Below, in pieces: positions 44,545 to 53,710 of a stretch of DNA of 64,000 bases. The notes beneath the pieces were generated by a model. That model was not told where the DNA came from. It saw only the letters and a list, made by a program, of their open reading frames with translations, and did no database searches. This DNA is from Pedobacter sp. AJM (GTDB taxonomy: Bacteria > Bacteroidota > Bacteroidia > Sphingobacteriales > Sphingobacteriaceae), in NCBI RefSeq assembly GCF_002197755.1, contig NZ_NHOT01000013.1, positions 1 to 64,000 of the forward strand, given 5' to 3'. Position 1 is the stretch's first letter; each line of letters starts with the position of its first letter. The translations under genes were made by a program, and so were the position numbers.

Positions 44545-45177
44545 TTAATCCAAATCACTAAAAACATCATCCAATGCCAGTTCAAAGCCTGGTAAAACTG
44601 TTGAAGATACTTTTTCGCTCAGAGAATATATTTTTGAGGGTTGAAATTTGCCAAACTCATTTAAGGTATAGATCAAAATACTTTGATCACTTTGGCTCAC
44701 CACCCAGTATTCTTTTACACCAAACTCCTGGTAAACCTGATATTTGTGTAATAACTCTACCTTGGTATTTCCTGGAGAAAGGATTTCTACAATTAAATCA
44801 GGTGCACCAACACAACCCCGCTCATCCAGTTTACTTTTATCGCAGACCACACAAATATCTGGCTGCAATACGGTAAGCACGTCTTTATCTTCTTTACTTT
44901 CCTTTGGAAATCGGACGTCGAAAGGTGCAGCATAAACTTTACACGATTTACTTTTTAAAAAATTAGCAATCGGATTGAAAATATTTCCGGAAATTTCCTG
45001 ATGAACCCTTGAAGGCGCAGGACTCATCTTAAAGATCTTACCTCTAATGAGCTCTACCCGATCATGAAAAAGCCAGTTTAAATAATTCGCGTAGCTGTAT
45101 GTTAATGATGCATCAATATCATTGAGTTCATGAACAGGCTCTTCATGTAAATCTGGATATGGAACAGGCTTATTCAT
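44545..45177 (-). CDS. Uma2-family (DUF820) nuclease-like protein, copy A
   Basis: A 210-aa protein from the ATG at 45177 (MNKPVPYPDL). The frame reaches two codons further only with a TTG start. It belongs to the Uma2/DUF820 group with a PD-(D/E)XK-like fold: LIRGKIFKMSPAPSRVHQEI, then FDVRFP, then QPDICVVCD and GAPDLIVEILSPGNT. The natural role of these proteins is unknown. It is one of two tandem copies sharing 185 of 210 residues. Differences cluster at residues 56-78 and in the last 45. Confidence 0.88.
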   Translation of the reverse strand: MNKPVPYPDLHEEPVHELNDIDASLTYSYANYLNWLFHDRVELIRGKIFKMSPAPSRVHQEISGNIFNPIANFLKSKSCKVYAAPFDVRFPKESKEDKDVLTVLQPDICVVCDKSKLDERGCVGAPDLIVEILSPGNTKVELLHKYQVYQEFGVKEYWVVSQSDQSILIYTLNEFGKFQPSKIYSLSEKVSSTVLPGFELALDDVFSDLD

Positions 45178-45187
45178 AACCAAATAT

Positions 45188-45206
45188 ACTAAAATTTGTA
45201 GTATGC
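45188..45206. promoter_or_regulatory. dyad upstream of Uma2 copy A
   Basis: ATACTA-N7-TAGTAT, ending 11 bp before the start codon. On the - strand the inner part reads TATATTTG, a match to the Bacteroidota -7 element TAnnTTTG. The site recurs upstream of copy B. If TATATTTG is a promoter element, the mRNA would start near the ATG and be nearly leaderless. Confidence 0.45.
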
Positions 45207-45257
45207 AAAAAAATAATGAAAGTGCTTTTCAGTTTTCTCCTGTTGTTTTTTAATGGG

Positions 45258-45890
45258 TTAATCCAGGTCGTGGAACACATCATCCAATTCGAGTTCAAAG
45301 CCTGGTAAAACTGTTGAAGTGACTCTTTCGCTTAAAGTAAATAGCTTAGAAGGTTCAAATTTACCTAAATCATTAAGGGTATAGATCAAAATACTTTGAT
45401 CACTTTGGCTCACCACCCAGTATTCTTTTACACCAAACTCCTGGTAAACCTGATATTTATGCAATAACTCTACCTTGGTATTTCCGGGAGAAAGGATTTC
45501 TACAATCAAATCAGGTGCACCGATACAACCCCGATCGTCCAGCTTACTTTTATCGCAGACCACACAAATATCTGGCTGCAATACGGTAAAAACATCTTTA
45601 TCTTGTTTACTTTCCTTTGGAAATCGGACGTCGAAAGGTGCAGCATAAACCTCACAAGATTTATTTTTTAAAAAATTCACCAATGGATTAGAAATCCTGA
45701 TTGATATTTTTTGATGTATGCGTGATGGCGCAGGACTCATCTTAAAGATTTTACCTTTAATGAGCTCTACCCGATCATGAAAAAGCCAGTTTAAATAATT
45801 TGCATAACTATACGTTAATGATGCATCAATATCATTGAGTTCATGGACAGGCTCATCATGTAAATCCGGATATGGAACTGGCTTATTCAT
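45258..45890 (-). CDS. Uma2-family (DUF820) nuclease-like protein, copy B
   Basis: A 210-aa tandem paralogue of the preceding protein, with the same start context (ATG at 45890) and the same motifs (LIKGKIFKMSPAPSR, QPDICVVCD, GAPDLIVEILSPGNT). The middle of the gene is almost identical at the nucleotide level to copy A, while residues 56-78 and the C-terminus differ. The pair arose by duplication of gene plus promoter. The P-type ATPase gene begins further right and runs the same way, its stop 28 bp before this start. Confidence 0.88.
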   Translation of the reverse strand: MNKPVPYPDLHDEPVHELNDIDASLTYSYANYLNWLFHDRVELIKGKIFKMSPAPSRIHQKISIRISNPLVNFLKNKSCEVYAAPFDVRFPKESKQDKDVFTVLQPDICVVCDKSKLDDRGCIGAPDLIVEILSPGNTKVELLHKYQVYQEFGVKEYWVVSQSDQSILIYTLNDLGKFEPSKLFTLSERVTSTVLPGFELELDDVFHDLD

Positions 45891-45898
45891 AACCAAAT

Positions 45899-45917
45899 AT
45901 ACTAATTTTTATAGTAA
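45899..45917. promoter_or_regulatory. dyad upstream of Uma2 copy B
   Basis: ATACTA-N7-TAGTAA, at the same distance from the start codon as the dyad of copy A. The dyad is kept while the bases between the half-sites differ, which suggests a binding site. It also overlaps the end of the ATPase gene region. Confidence 0.45.
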
Positions 45918-45918
45918 A

Positions 45919-47901
45919 TTAAAACTTCATTTTCTGAATCCTGACGGCATTTAAAATGGCCAGCAAAGCTACTCCAACATCCGCAAAAACAGCTTCCCAC
46001 ATGGTTGCAATACCACCTGCACCTAAAATTAACACCAATGCCTTAACTGCAAATGCCAATGTAATATTCTGAACAACTACATTTTTGGTTGCCTTACCAA
46101 TTTTTATAGCAGTTACAATTTTTGAAGGCTGATCAGTCTGAATCACTACATCAGCCGTTTCAATAGCCGCATCACTACCCATTGCCCCCATAGCAATACC
46201 AATATCACTAATGGCCAAAACAGGTGTATCATTGATTCCATCGCCTACAAACGCCACTGTTCTGGTTTTATCTTTTTTAATTTCTTCCAGCCTGGCTACC
46301 TTATCTTCAGGAAGCAGATCACCATAAAAAGATTTTATACCTAAAAGGCCTGCTACATTTTTTACAATTGAAATTTTATCACCACTCAGCATCACCACCT
46401 GGTTTACGCCATTGGCGTAAAGTTGTTTGATCGCTTCGGCGGCATCTTCCTTAATTTCATCTGCAATCACAACATAGCCGGCATATTTTCCATCTACGGC
46501 CATCAGTACAATACTTTCTTCAATGGCTTTTATTTCCAAATCAAAAGCGATGTGATACTTCTCTAACAACCTAACATTCCCGGCCAAAACTTCACTTCCG
46601 TTTACCCGTCCTTTTAATCCCATTCCGGCAATTTCCTCAATGCTTTCTGCAGGGCGAATTTCTTTTGCACCGGCATAAGCTACTATTGCTTTAGCAATGG
46701 GATGCGTAGATTTTGCTTCCAGCGCCACTAAATAACTCAAAAAGTCTTCCTCAGCAAGGCTTGATTTTATTTTCTGAACCTGAAAAATCCCCTTAGTGAG
46801 GGTTCCGGTTTTATCCATCACCACCGTGTTTAATTTTGTAATCAGGTCCAGAAAATTAGAGCCTTTAAACAAAATCCCATGAGATGAGGCGGCACCAATA
46901 CCACCGAAATAACCAAGCGGAATAGAAATAACCAATGCACAGGGACAGGAAATAACCAGAAAAACCAATGCACGATATAGCCAGGTCTGAAAATGATATT
47001 CGTTCCCTAAAATTAAAATAGGAATAAGCACCAAAGCAAGGGCTAAGAAGAAAACAATTGGGGTATAAACTTTCGCAAATTTTCTGATGAATAATTCGGT
47101 TTTTGCTTTGCGGGCGGTGGCATTCTGCACCATCTCTAAAATCCGTGAAAGTGCACTGTCAGCAAAAATTTTGGTAACGGTGATCTCAATTACCATGTCC
47201 AGATTCAGCATGCCGGCCAAAACGCTTTCCCCTTTATAAATGGTTTTTGGTTTGCTCTCCCCGGTTAATGCCGCCGTATTAAAGCTGCTTTTTTCGGTCA
47301 GCATTTTTCCATCCAAAGGAATCTTCTCCCCTGCTTTAATCTGAATGGTTTCGCCAACCAACACCTCCTCAGGATCAATGCTTTCATATTTTCCATTCCG
47401 AAACACATGTGCAATATCGGCACGAACATCCAGCAGGGCAGAAATATTTCTTTTTGCACGGTTTACCGCAGCCATTTGAAACAACTCACCTATGGTGTAG
47501 AAAAGCATAACGGTAACACCCTCGGGATATTCACCAATGGCAAAGGCACCGATGGTGGCGATAGACATGAGTGAAAACTCTGTAAAAAAATCCCCGGCTT
47601 TAAATGTTTCCCAAACCTCCCGTAAAACAGGAATGCCTACGGGCAAATAAGCCACGATGTACCAGTAAGGACGAATGATCTGAAAAGCCTCTACTTTAAA
47701 AAGGTTATCGAAAGCAATGCCGCTAAGCAACATCACCAGCGTAACAATAGCTGGCAGATAAGTCTTAAATGCAGAGGCATCGCCACCATGGTTATGGTCA
47801 TGATCATCACCATCTTCAGGCAAGTGATCATGATCGTGGCGGGGTTTAGACTTGGCTTTACTACTACAGCAACTATCTTCATGATCGTGGATATGACTCA
47901 T
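45919..47901 (-). CDS. heavy-metal P1B-type ATPase, probably Zn2+/Cd2+/Pb2+ exporter
   Basis: A 660-aa pump. The N-terminus is a His/Asp/Cys-rich tail (MSHIHDHEDSCCSSKAKS, then HDHDHLPEDGDDHDHNHGG) and has no HMA domain. It has eight membrane segments with the metal-site motif S-C319-P-C321, phosphorylation site D363-KTGTLTKG, a TGES loop and the hinge GDGINDTPVLA. The CPC motif and absence of Cu-type N/Y-N signatures favour the ZntA/CadA group. The histidine tail may buffer or sense zinc. The specificity is inferred. Confidence 0.9.
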   Translation of the reverse strand: MSHIHDHEDSCCSSKAKSKPRHDHDHLPEDGDDHDHNHGGDASAFKTYLPAIVTLVMLLSGIAFDNLFKVEAFQIIRPYWYIVAYLPVGIPVLREVWETFKAGDFFTEFSLMSIATIGAFAIGEYPEGVTVMLFYTIGELFQMAAVNRAKRNISALLDVRADIAHVFRNGKYESIDPEEVLVGETIQIKAGEKIPLDGKMLTEKSSFNTAALTGESKPKTIYKGESVLAGMLNLDMVIEITVTKIFADSALSRILEMVQNATARKAKTELFIRKFAKVYTPIVFFLALALVLIPILILGNEYHFQTWLYRALVFLVISCPCALVISIPLGYFGGIGAASSHGILFKGSNFLDLITKLNTVVMDKTGTLTKGIFQVQKIKSSLAEEDFLSYLVALEAKSTHPIAKAIVAYAGAKEIRPAESIEEIAGMGLKGRVNGSEVLAGNVRLLEKYHIAFDLEIKAIEESIVLMAVDGKYAGYVVIADEIKEDAAEAIKQLYANGVNQVVMLSGDKISIVKNVAGLLGIKSFYGDLLPEDKVARLEEIKKDKTRTVAFVGDGINDTPVLAISDIGIAMGAMGSDAAIETADVVIQTDQPSKIVTAIKIGKATKNVVVQNITLAFAVKALVLILGAGGIATMWEAVFADVGVALLAILNAVRIQKMKF

Positions 47902-48279
47902 TATTATTCTATCTTGATGTTAATGCCTGCAAAAAAGATATGGGTAACAACAAACGATAATGTCTCGTAACCTCCATTTCATATCTTTCAACAACCGGCA
48001 ACCAAATTTAGAGAAAATTAAATGCTTTATACTGAATCATTCTAGATAGTGTTTTTTTTGACAAGCACACAATAAATAATGTTAAAAAATGTTAATACTG
48101 TATTAAAGATTGAAAATCATGAAATCTATTAAAATCACATTTTCAGCATCCGAAATTATCCGACGTCTGGGTCTGGCAAAAATTTATTATTGGTTCAACA
48201 AGTAATATTCTTGGTATATTGTTTCAGGATTAATTAGTATTTCATAAATTTCGCAGTAATAACTAACTGATTAAAGCGA
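47902..48279. other. divergent intergenic region, ATPase and M13 peptidase
   Basis: A 378-bp AT-rich region that must contain both promoters. A 28-codon frame (48119-48205, MKSIKITFSASEIIRRLG) is visible but too short to support. No hairpin or known operator was recognised. Confidence 0.4.
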
Positions 48280-50316
48280 ATGAAATACCAAAATCTGAAA
48301 ACATATTTTGCCGCCCTGGGTATAGTTGCTGCCGGCCTTTCTGCCAATGCACAAACCACCAGAAAATTTATTGATCCGGCAAATATGGATTTATCTGTAA
48401 AACCAGGCGATGATTTTTACACCTATGCGAGTGGCAACTGGATTAAAAACAACCCTGTTCCGGCCAAAGAAACGAGATGGGGTTCTTTTAATGAACTTCG
48501 CGATTTCAATATCAATGCCGTAAAAACTTTAGTAGAAGATGCAGCCGCTGATAAATCTGCACCTGCGGGTTCAGTTAAACGCCGCGTGGGCGATTTTTTT
48601 GCCGCTGCTATGGATACTGTAGCCATTGAAAAGCTGGGCTATACGCCTATCAAGGCAGATCTGGAGAAAATCAACCAGATCAAAGATATTCAGGGCGTTC
48701 TTGACCAAGTGGCTTACATGCGGGTAAGTGGCATTGCTAGTCCGATGTTTGGTGTAGGCGTAGGGCAGGATCGCAAAAACGTGAGCAAATATATGGTAAA
48801 CATCGGTCAGGGCGGTACCACTTTGCCAGATCGTGATTACTATCTGAAAGATGACACTAGAAGTGTTAAAATCCGTGAGGCTTACAACACTTATATGACT
48901 ACCCTGTTTAGCTTAACCGGAAGTGATGTAGAAGCGGCAAAACAAAAGGCTGCTACCGTTTTCAAAATTGAAAAACAACTGGCAGAAGCACAAATGAGCC
49001 GGATGGAAATGCGTGATCCATATGCTACTTATAATAAACTTACCGTAAGCGACCTTAATAAAAAAACACCAGATATTAACTGGTCTGCCTTTTTACCAAA
49101 ATTTCAAATTAAAGCGCAGGATACCGTTTTAGTCTCGTCACCTAAATTTTTAACCAGTTTAGATGGAATGCTTAAATCGGTTCCATTGGCAGATTGGAAA
49201 ACTTATTTACAGTGGAATGTATTGAAAAATTCAGCAGGCAGCTTAAGTTCTCCATTTGTAAAAGCCAGTTTCGCATTTACACAGGCACAAACTGGACAGA
49301 AAGTACAGACCCCACGCTGGCAGCGCATGTCATCTCTAACAGATGGCACCATTGGTGAGCTTTTAGGTCAGCTTTATGTAGCGAAATATTTTAAACCGGA
49401 GGCAAAAGCCCGCATGGATGCCATGATTGTGAACCTGCGCAAGGCCTTCGAAATCAGAATTAACGGACTGGAATGGATGAGCGCAGAAACCAAGCAAAAA
49501 GCTTTGGAAAAACTTGCGGCATTTAAACCAAAAGTAGGTTATACCACCAAGTGGGAAACTTATACCGGCTTAGATATTAAAAGAGATACTTATTTCCAGA
49601 ATTTACGCAATGCAAGCATCTGGAGTTATAATGAAAATATCAACAGATTAGGGAAGCCAGTTGACCGTAACCGTTTCGGGATGACACCTCCTACAGTTAA
49701 TGCTTCCTATAGCCCTACCATGAATGATATTACTTTCCCGGCAGGAATTTTACAGTTTCCATTTTTCGATCCTAATGCTGACGATGCTGTAAATTATGGT
49801 GGAATTGGTGCCGTAATCGGACACGAGATGAGCCACGGTTTTGATGATAGCGGAAGCCAGTATGATGCTCAGGGTAACCTGAAAAACTGGTGGACTGCTG
49901 AAGACAAGGCTAAATTTGATGCAAAAACCAAAGCATTGGGCGAGCAGTTTGATGCTTATACGGTTTTAGACACTGTTCATGTAATCGGTAAATTAACCAT
50001 GGGTGAAAACATTGGCGATTTAGGCGGCTTGAACGCTGCTTATACAGCCTTTAAAATGACCAAACAAGGTCAGGGCAATGAGAAAATTGATGGGTTTACG
50101 CCAGATCAGCGTTTCTTCCTTTCATGGGCGCAGGTTTGGAGAGGTAACATCTTACCTGAAACTGCAGCACAGCTGATCAAAACAGACCCGCATTCACCTG
50201 GTCCTTACCGTACCATTGGTGCACCAGTTAACATGGATGCCTGGTACACGGCGTTTGACGTAAAACCTGGTGATAAATTATATAAAAAACCAGAAGACAG
50301 AATCAGAATGTGGTAA
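48280..50316 (+). CDS. M13-family (neprilysin/PepO-type) metallopeptidase
   Basis: A 678-aa exported zinc endopeptidase. A signal peptide (YFAALGIVAAGLSANAQ) is followed by the M13 N-terminal domain, starting NMDLSVKPGDDFYTYASGNW. The catalytic site is VIGHEMSHGFDD with H515-E516-H519, and the third ligand is E576 in GENIGDLGG. The conserved C-terminal YRTIGAPVNMDAWYTAFDV and a final Trp close the fold. It cuts short peptides in the periplasm or outside. It ends at a good terminator. Confidence 0.95.
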   Translation: MKYQNLKTYFAALGIVAAGLSANAQTTRKFIDPANMDLSVKPGDDFYTYASGNWIKNNPVPAKETRWGSFNELRDFNINAVKTLVEDAAADKSAPAGSVKRRVGDFFAAAMDTVAIEKLGYTPIKADLEKINQIKDIQGVLDQVAYMRVSGIASPMFGVGVGQDRKNVSKYMVNIGQGGTTLPDRDYYLKDDTRSVKIREAYNTYMTTLFSLTGSDVEAAKQKAATVFKIEKQLAEAQMSRMEMRDPYATYNKLTVSDLNKKTPDINWSAFLPKFQIKAQDTVLVSSPKFLTSLDGMLKSVPLADWKTYLQWNVLKNSAGSLSSPFVKASFAFTQAQTGQKVQTPRWQRMSSLTDGTIGELLGQLYVAKYFKPEAKARMDAMIVNLRKAFEIRINGLEWMSAETKQKALEKLAAFKPKVGYTTKWETYTGLDIKRDTYFQNLRNASIWSYNENINRLGKPVDRNRFGMTPPTVNASYSPTMNDITFPAGILQFPFFDPNADDAVNYGGIGAVIGHEMSHGFDDSGSQYDAQGNLKNWWTAEDKAKFDAKTKALGEQFDAYTVLDTVHVIGKLTMGENIGDLGGLNAAYTAFKMTKQGQGNEKIDGFTPDQRFFLSWAQVWRGNILPETAAQLIKTDPHSPGPYRTIGAPVNMDAWYTAFDVKPGDKLYKKPEDRIRMW

Positions 50317-50403
50317 ATTCAGGTGAAGAGCTGAAAGGTAGAAAACCTAAGGCTATCCCTCATTTGAACTAAAACGATCCACACTATTCATTCATATATT
50401 ATT

Positions 50404-50436
50404 GCGAACGCTCCTACAATTATGGGAGCGTTTCGC
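50404..50436 (+). terminator. intrinsic terminator of the M13 gene
   Basis: GCGAACGCTCC pairs with GGAGCGTTTCGC (one bulged T), followed by TTTATTATT. Confidence 0.65.
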
Positions 50437-50526
50437 TTTATTATTCATGGAGATTTAATTTAGGTAAAACTAAAATCCATGAGAATCATTATATCTTTGA
50501 TAAAATAAATGCATCCATCTTCAACC

Positions 50527-51318
50527 ATGAAAGGTAAAATCAAATTAGTTTCATTAATCGCTTTAAGCCTGTTCTCATTTAATCTTTCCGCTCAAAATAA
50601 ATTGATCAGTTTAGACAAACTCATTAATAAAACTGACCCTGCCTGGCCATTGGTTCAAAAGTGGATTGATTCTGCTAAAAATAAAGTGGAAGTTTTGCCT
50701 GTTGATTCATCCAAAGCGAAAGAAGTATTGTATAATGCACAGATGACGACATATGCTACGCTCGGATCAGTCATTTACAACACTGGCGGTATTATGGTAG
50801 ATAATGGCTGGATCAGGATCATGGGTTCAGGCAGCGAAAGGTTAACACGCAACATTGCCGAATGGAATAAAGGGAAAACCATTAAAGAATACGGAGACAA
50901 CGTTCCCTATCTGTTAATTGCAGATGATGCCGTAGGTGGTTTCTTCGCTATTAATTATGGTGGCTTAGGCCCTGATGTTAAAAACGTATATTACCTGGAA
51001 CCCAATACGCTAACCTGGCAGCCACTTGGTGCCGGCTACGGTGAATTTCTGATTTTTTGCTTCGATAGTGACCTTTCTAAATTTTATAAAGGTTTACGCT
51101 GGAGCTCCTGGGATCAGTTTATTGGCAACTTAGCCGATACCAAAACTTACAGCTTCAGGCCTTATCTGTGGGAACAAGGCACGGATATTGAAAAGTGCAC
51201 CAGAAAACTCGTAGGAATTGAAGAAATGTACAATTTCAATATTATGAAATCTAAAGAGTTGAATGCAGATAAAGGAATAAAGAAAGACGAAACGAAGAAA
51301 GACGCAGCGAAGCAATAA
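50527..51318 (+). CDS. DUF2625-domain exported protein
   Basis: A 263-aa protein from the Met at 50527, giving a normal signal peptide (MKGKIKLVSLIALSLFSFNL, then SAQ). The frame is open 18 bp further up. The DUF2625 core shows DPAWPLVQKWIDSAKNKVEVL, VDNGWIRIMGSGSERLTRNI, PYLLIADDAVGGFFAINYGG and LRWSSWDQF. Function is unknown, though some members are found near toxin-immunity-like genes. A Lys-rich tail (KGIKKDETKKDAAKQ) ends the protein. It is monocistronic. Confidence 0.85.
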   Translation: MKGKIKLVSLIALSLFSFNLSAQNKLISLDKLINKTDPAWPLVQKWIDSAKNKVEVLPVDSSKAKEVLYNAQMTTYATLGSVIYNTGGIMVDNGWIRIMGSGSERLTRNIAEWNKGKTIKEYGDNVPYLLIADDAVGGFFAINYGGLGPDVKNVYYLEPNTLTWQPLGAGYGEFLIFCFDSDLSKFYKGLRWSSWDQFIGNLADTKTYSFRPYLWEQGTDIEKCTRKLVGIEEMYNFNIMKSKELNADKGIKKDETKKDAAKQ

Positions 51319-51436
51319 ACTTGATCCCTATTGCGATGAAATAAAATTAAAAACCATTGAACATGCCATCAACTTTATCCTTTTCAAGAAGGCATGCACA
51401 CTGGTTACATCAGGGCACTTAAAAAGCGGGTTTAAG

Positions 51437-51775
51437 TTAACTATATTTTGCCTGCGTTTTCTTGGGCAGCTTAGCCAAAACCATCGCACGTGAATCGGCA
51501 ACCCTCGCTTTTAGTTCCTGATCATTAAAAACCTCCAGATTTTCAACCATAATCCACTGTCTTTTTGCCAGATGATAAGCTTGAGCAATTCCATCTCTTG
51601 CTGTTAATTCATCGAAATCTTCGGGGTTGCATTTAATCGAAAACCGGCATCCCTCATCAATGGCAATGATGATGTAGATTTTTTCTTCGATCATAAAACA
51701 CAAATGATCCCATTTCATTCCCTCAGTTGTACCAGGCAAACTTAAGCAGTATTCTCTAAAAGATTCAATGTTCAT
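51437..51775 (-). CDS. MmcQ/YjbR-family protein
   Basis: A 112-aa CyaY-like-fold protein of the MmcQ/YjbR family: FREYCLSLPGTTEGMKWDHL, KIYIIIAIDEGCRFSIKC, and AYHLAKRQWIMVENLE. Members are assumed to bind DNA, but their role is unknown. The start codon at 51773-51775 is placed 3 bp after an array of 8-bp tandem repeats, which therefore occupies the ribosome-binding and promoter-proximal region. Confidence 0.88.
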   Translation of the reverse strand: MNIESFREYCLSLPGTTEGMKWDHLCFMIEEKIYIIIAIDEGCRFSIKCNPEDFDELTARDGIAQAYHLAKRQWIMVENLEVFNDQELKARVADSRAMVLAKLPKKTQAKYS

Positions 51776-51780
51776 GGGGT

Positions 51781-51844
51781 GATTAGGTGATTAGGTGATT
51801 AGGTGATTAGGTGATTAGGTGATTAGGTGATTAGGTGATTAGGT
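51781..51844. repeat. octanucleotide tandem repeat (GATTAGGT)8
   Basis: Eight perfect copies with partial units on both sides, directly upstream of the MmcQ/YjbR start codon. Every frame contains stop codons, so the array is not coding. It is a typical substrate for slipped-strand length change. Confidence 0.95.
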
Positions 51845-51953
51845 GAAACTAGAATAGAAAGTACTATGTTTGCATGATCATAAATTTTTGATTTACGAAA
51901 ATAATAAATTTTGAACTATTATCTTAAACTCGTTAATCCACATCATCCAAACC

Positions 51954-52616
51954 ATGAATATTATCACCCCAACTGCCGACGGTTCAAACACCCTCTACAA
52001 TGAAACCATCGGCGAACATTACCATAGCAAACATGGCGCTTTGCAAGAAAGTAAACATGTTTTTATTGATGCCGGATTAAGATTTGCTTCAGCAGGAAAA
52101 TCAGCTATTTCCATTCTGGAAGTTGGTTTTGGAACAGGTTTAAACTTTATCTTAAGTTATGATTATTGCACGCAGCACAATATTGATTTAGGTTACACGA
52201 GTATTGAAGCTTTTCCACTTACCAGTGACGTCATTAATCAGACGGGTTATTCGGCATTTGTTCCATCAGAAATCTGGGATAGCTTTATTAAAAGTTATGA
52301 TGAGGCATTAGAAACACCAAAAATTCTATCTGAATACTGTATGCTTGAAATTCCACATACAACACTGGATAACTTTACCACAGAAAAAAGATTTGACCTG
52401 ATTTATTATGATGCCTTCTCCGTACAGCACCAGCCAGAAATGTGGACAAATGAAATCATTGCGCATGCCTGTAATTTCTTAAAGCCTGGCGGTGTTTTCG
52501 TTACCTATGCCATTACAGGAAACCTGAAACGTGCGGTTAAAGCAGCTGGTTTCAATATCGAAAAACTTCCTGGTGCACCCGGTAAACGTGAAATGCTTCG
52601 GGCAATAAAAATCTGA
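51954..52616 (+). CDS. mnmD: tRNA (mnm5s2U34)-methyltransferase, stand-alone MnmD
   Basis: A 220-aa SAM-dependent methyltransferase equal to the methylase half of MnmC (DUF752), without the FAD domain. Motif I is ILEVGFGTGLNFILS. The family strings DAFSVQHQPEMWT and PGAPGKREMLRA near the C-terminus are clear. It completes the wobble-uridine modification mnm5s2U in tRNA. Starting at ATG 51954, it is of normal length for stand-alone MnmD. Confidence 0.92.
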   Translation: MNIITPTADGSNTLYNETIGEHYHSKHGALQESKHVFIDAGLRFASAGKSAISILEVGFGTGLNFILSYDYCTQHNIDLGYTSIEAFPLTSDVINQTGYSAFVPSEIWDSFIKSYDEALETPKILSEYCMLEIPHTTLDNFTTEKRFDLIYYDAFSVQHQPEMWTNEIIAHACNFLKPGGVFVTYAITGNLKRAVKAAGFNIEKLPGAPGKREMLRAIKI

Positions 52617-52681
52617 CAAAAAGGAGATGGCATGCCAAAACCTCCTTTCTATTCGTTTGTTAATTTATAAAAACAAATATC

Positions 52682-53629
52682 ATGGAAAAAAGAATATTAG
52701 GTAAAACAGATTTAAATATTGCGCCCATTGTATTTGGAGGAAACGTTTTTGGCTGGACCATCAACGAACAGCAATCATTTGAGATACTGGATCATTTTGT
52801 AGATAACGGCTTCAACTTTATCGACACGGCTGATGTATATTCACGCTGGGTACCTGAAAATAAAGGAGGAGAATCAGAGACAATTATAGGCAACTGGCTG
52901 AAAAAACGCAATCAACGCCATGATGTAGTTATTGCCACAAAAGTAGGTTCAGACATGGGGCAAGGCAAGTCTTTAAGAAAAGATTATATCATCAATGAAG
53001 TTGAACATTCGCTTTCCCGACTGCAAACGGATTATATTGATTTATACTTTTCACATTTTGATGATGAAAGCACACCTGTTGAAGAAACGCTGAGTGCTTA
53101 CGAAACCTTAATCAGGGATGGAAAAGTACGTTGGATTGGCGCATCTAACTTTTCTGCAGAAAGGTTGAAAGAATCCCTGCTTTTCTCTGCGCAACATCAT
53201 CTTCCACGTTACGAAGTTTATCAGCCCGGATATAATTTATTTGACCGGGCAGAATTTGAACGCGATCATGAAAAGATCTGCCTGGAAAATGACTTAGGTG
53301 TTATCACTTACTATTCTTTGGCCAGTGGTTTCCTCACCGGAAAGTACCGCGATGAAGAAGACTTAAAGAAAAGCCAGCGTGGTGGCGGCGTCAGGAAATT
53401 CTTAAATGAAAGAGGCTTTAAAATTCTGGATGCATTGGATCAGGTAGCAGATAAATACCACACAGAGCAGGCATCCGTGGCTTTGGCCTGGCTTATCCAT
53501 CATCCTTCCATCACTGCACCTATTGCCAGTGTAACGGATCTGAATCAGTTAAAATCTTTTACCTCAGCAGCCAATCTGAAGTTGATGCCTGAGGATATTT
53601 CCCTGCTGAACAAGGCAAGTGTTTATTAA
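52682..53629 (+). CDS. aldo/keto reductase
   Basis: A 315-aa NADPH-dependent oxidoreductase with a (beta/alpha)8 barrel. It shows GFNFIDTADVYS with the catalytic Asp and Tyr, VIATKVGSDMG with the Lys, and YIDLYFSHFDD with the His. It resembles the YajO/PdxI or Gre3-like AKR groups. The substrate is not predictable. It lies between mnmD and a perfect terminator. Confidence 0.93.
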   Translation: MEKRILGKTDLNIAPIVFGGNVFGWTINEQQSFEILDHFVDNGFNFIDTADVYSRWVPENKGGESETIIGNWLKKRNQRHDVVIATKVGSDMGQGKSLRKDYIINEVEHSLSRLQTDYIDLYFSHFDDESTPVEETLSAYETLIRDGKVRWIGASNFSAERLKESLLFSAQHHLPRYEVYQPGYNLFDRAEFERDHEKICLENDLGVITYYSLASGFLTGKYRDEEDLKKSQRGGGVRKFLNERGFKILDALDQVADKYHTEQASVALAWLIHHPSITAPIASVTDLNQLKSFTSAANLKLMPEDISLLNKASVY

Positions 53630-53650
53630 TAAATAATCCTTTATATTTAA

Positions 53651-53687
53651 ATGCCCGATTAATCAAAACAATTAATCGGGCATTTTG
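53651..53687 (+). terminator. intrinsic terminator of the aldo/keto reductase gene
   Basis: Perfect 13-bp stem ATGCCCGATTAAT / ATTAATCGGGCAT, 7-nt loop, then TTTTG. Confidence 0.85.
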
Positions 53688-53710
53688 TATTAAACTGAAT
53701 TTAAAACACG

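Noticed and set aside
48119..48205. 28-codon frame upstream of the M13 gene
   Set aside because: Too short to support, with no terminator or neighbour evidence.
51781..51844. CRISPR-like array
   Set aside because: The repeat unit is 8 bp with no spacers; no cas genes are near.
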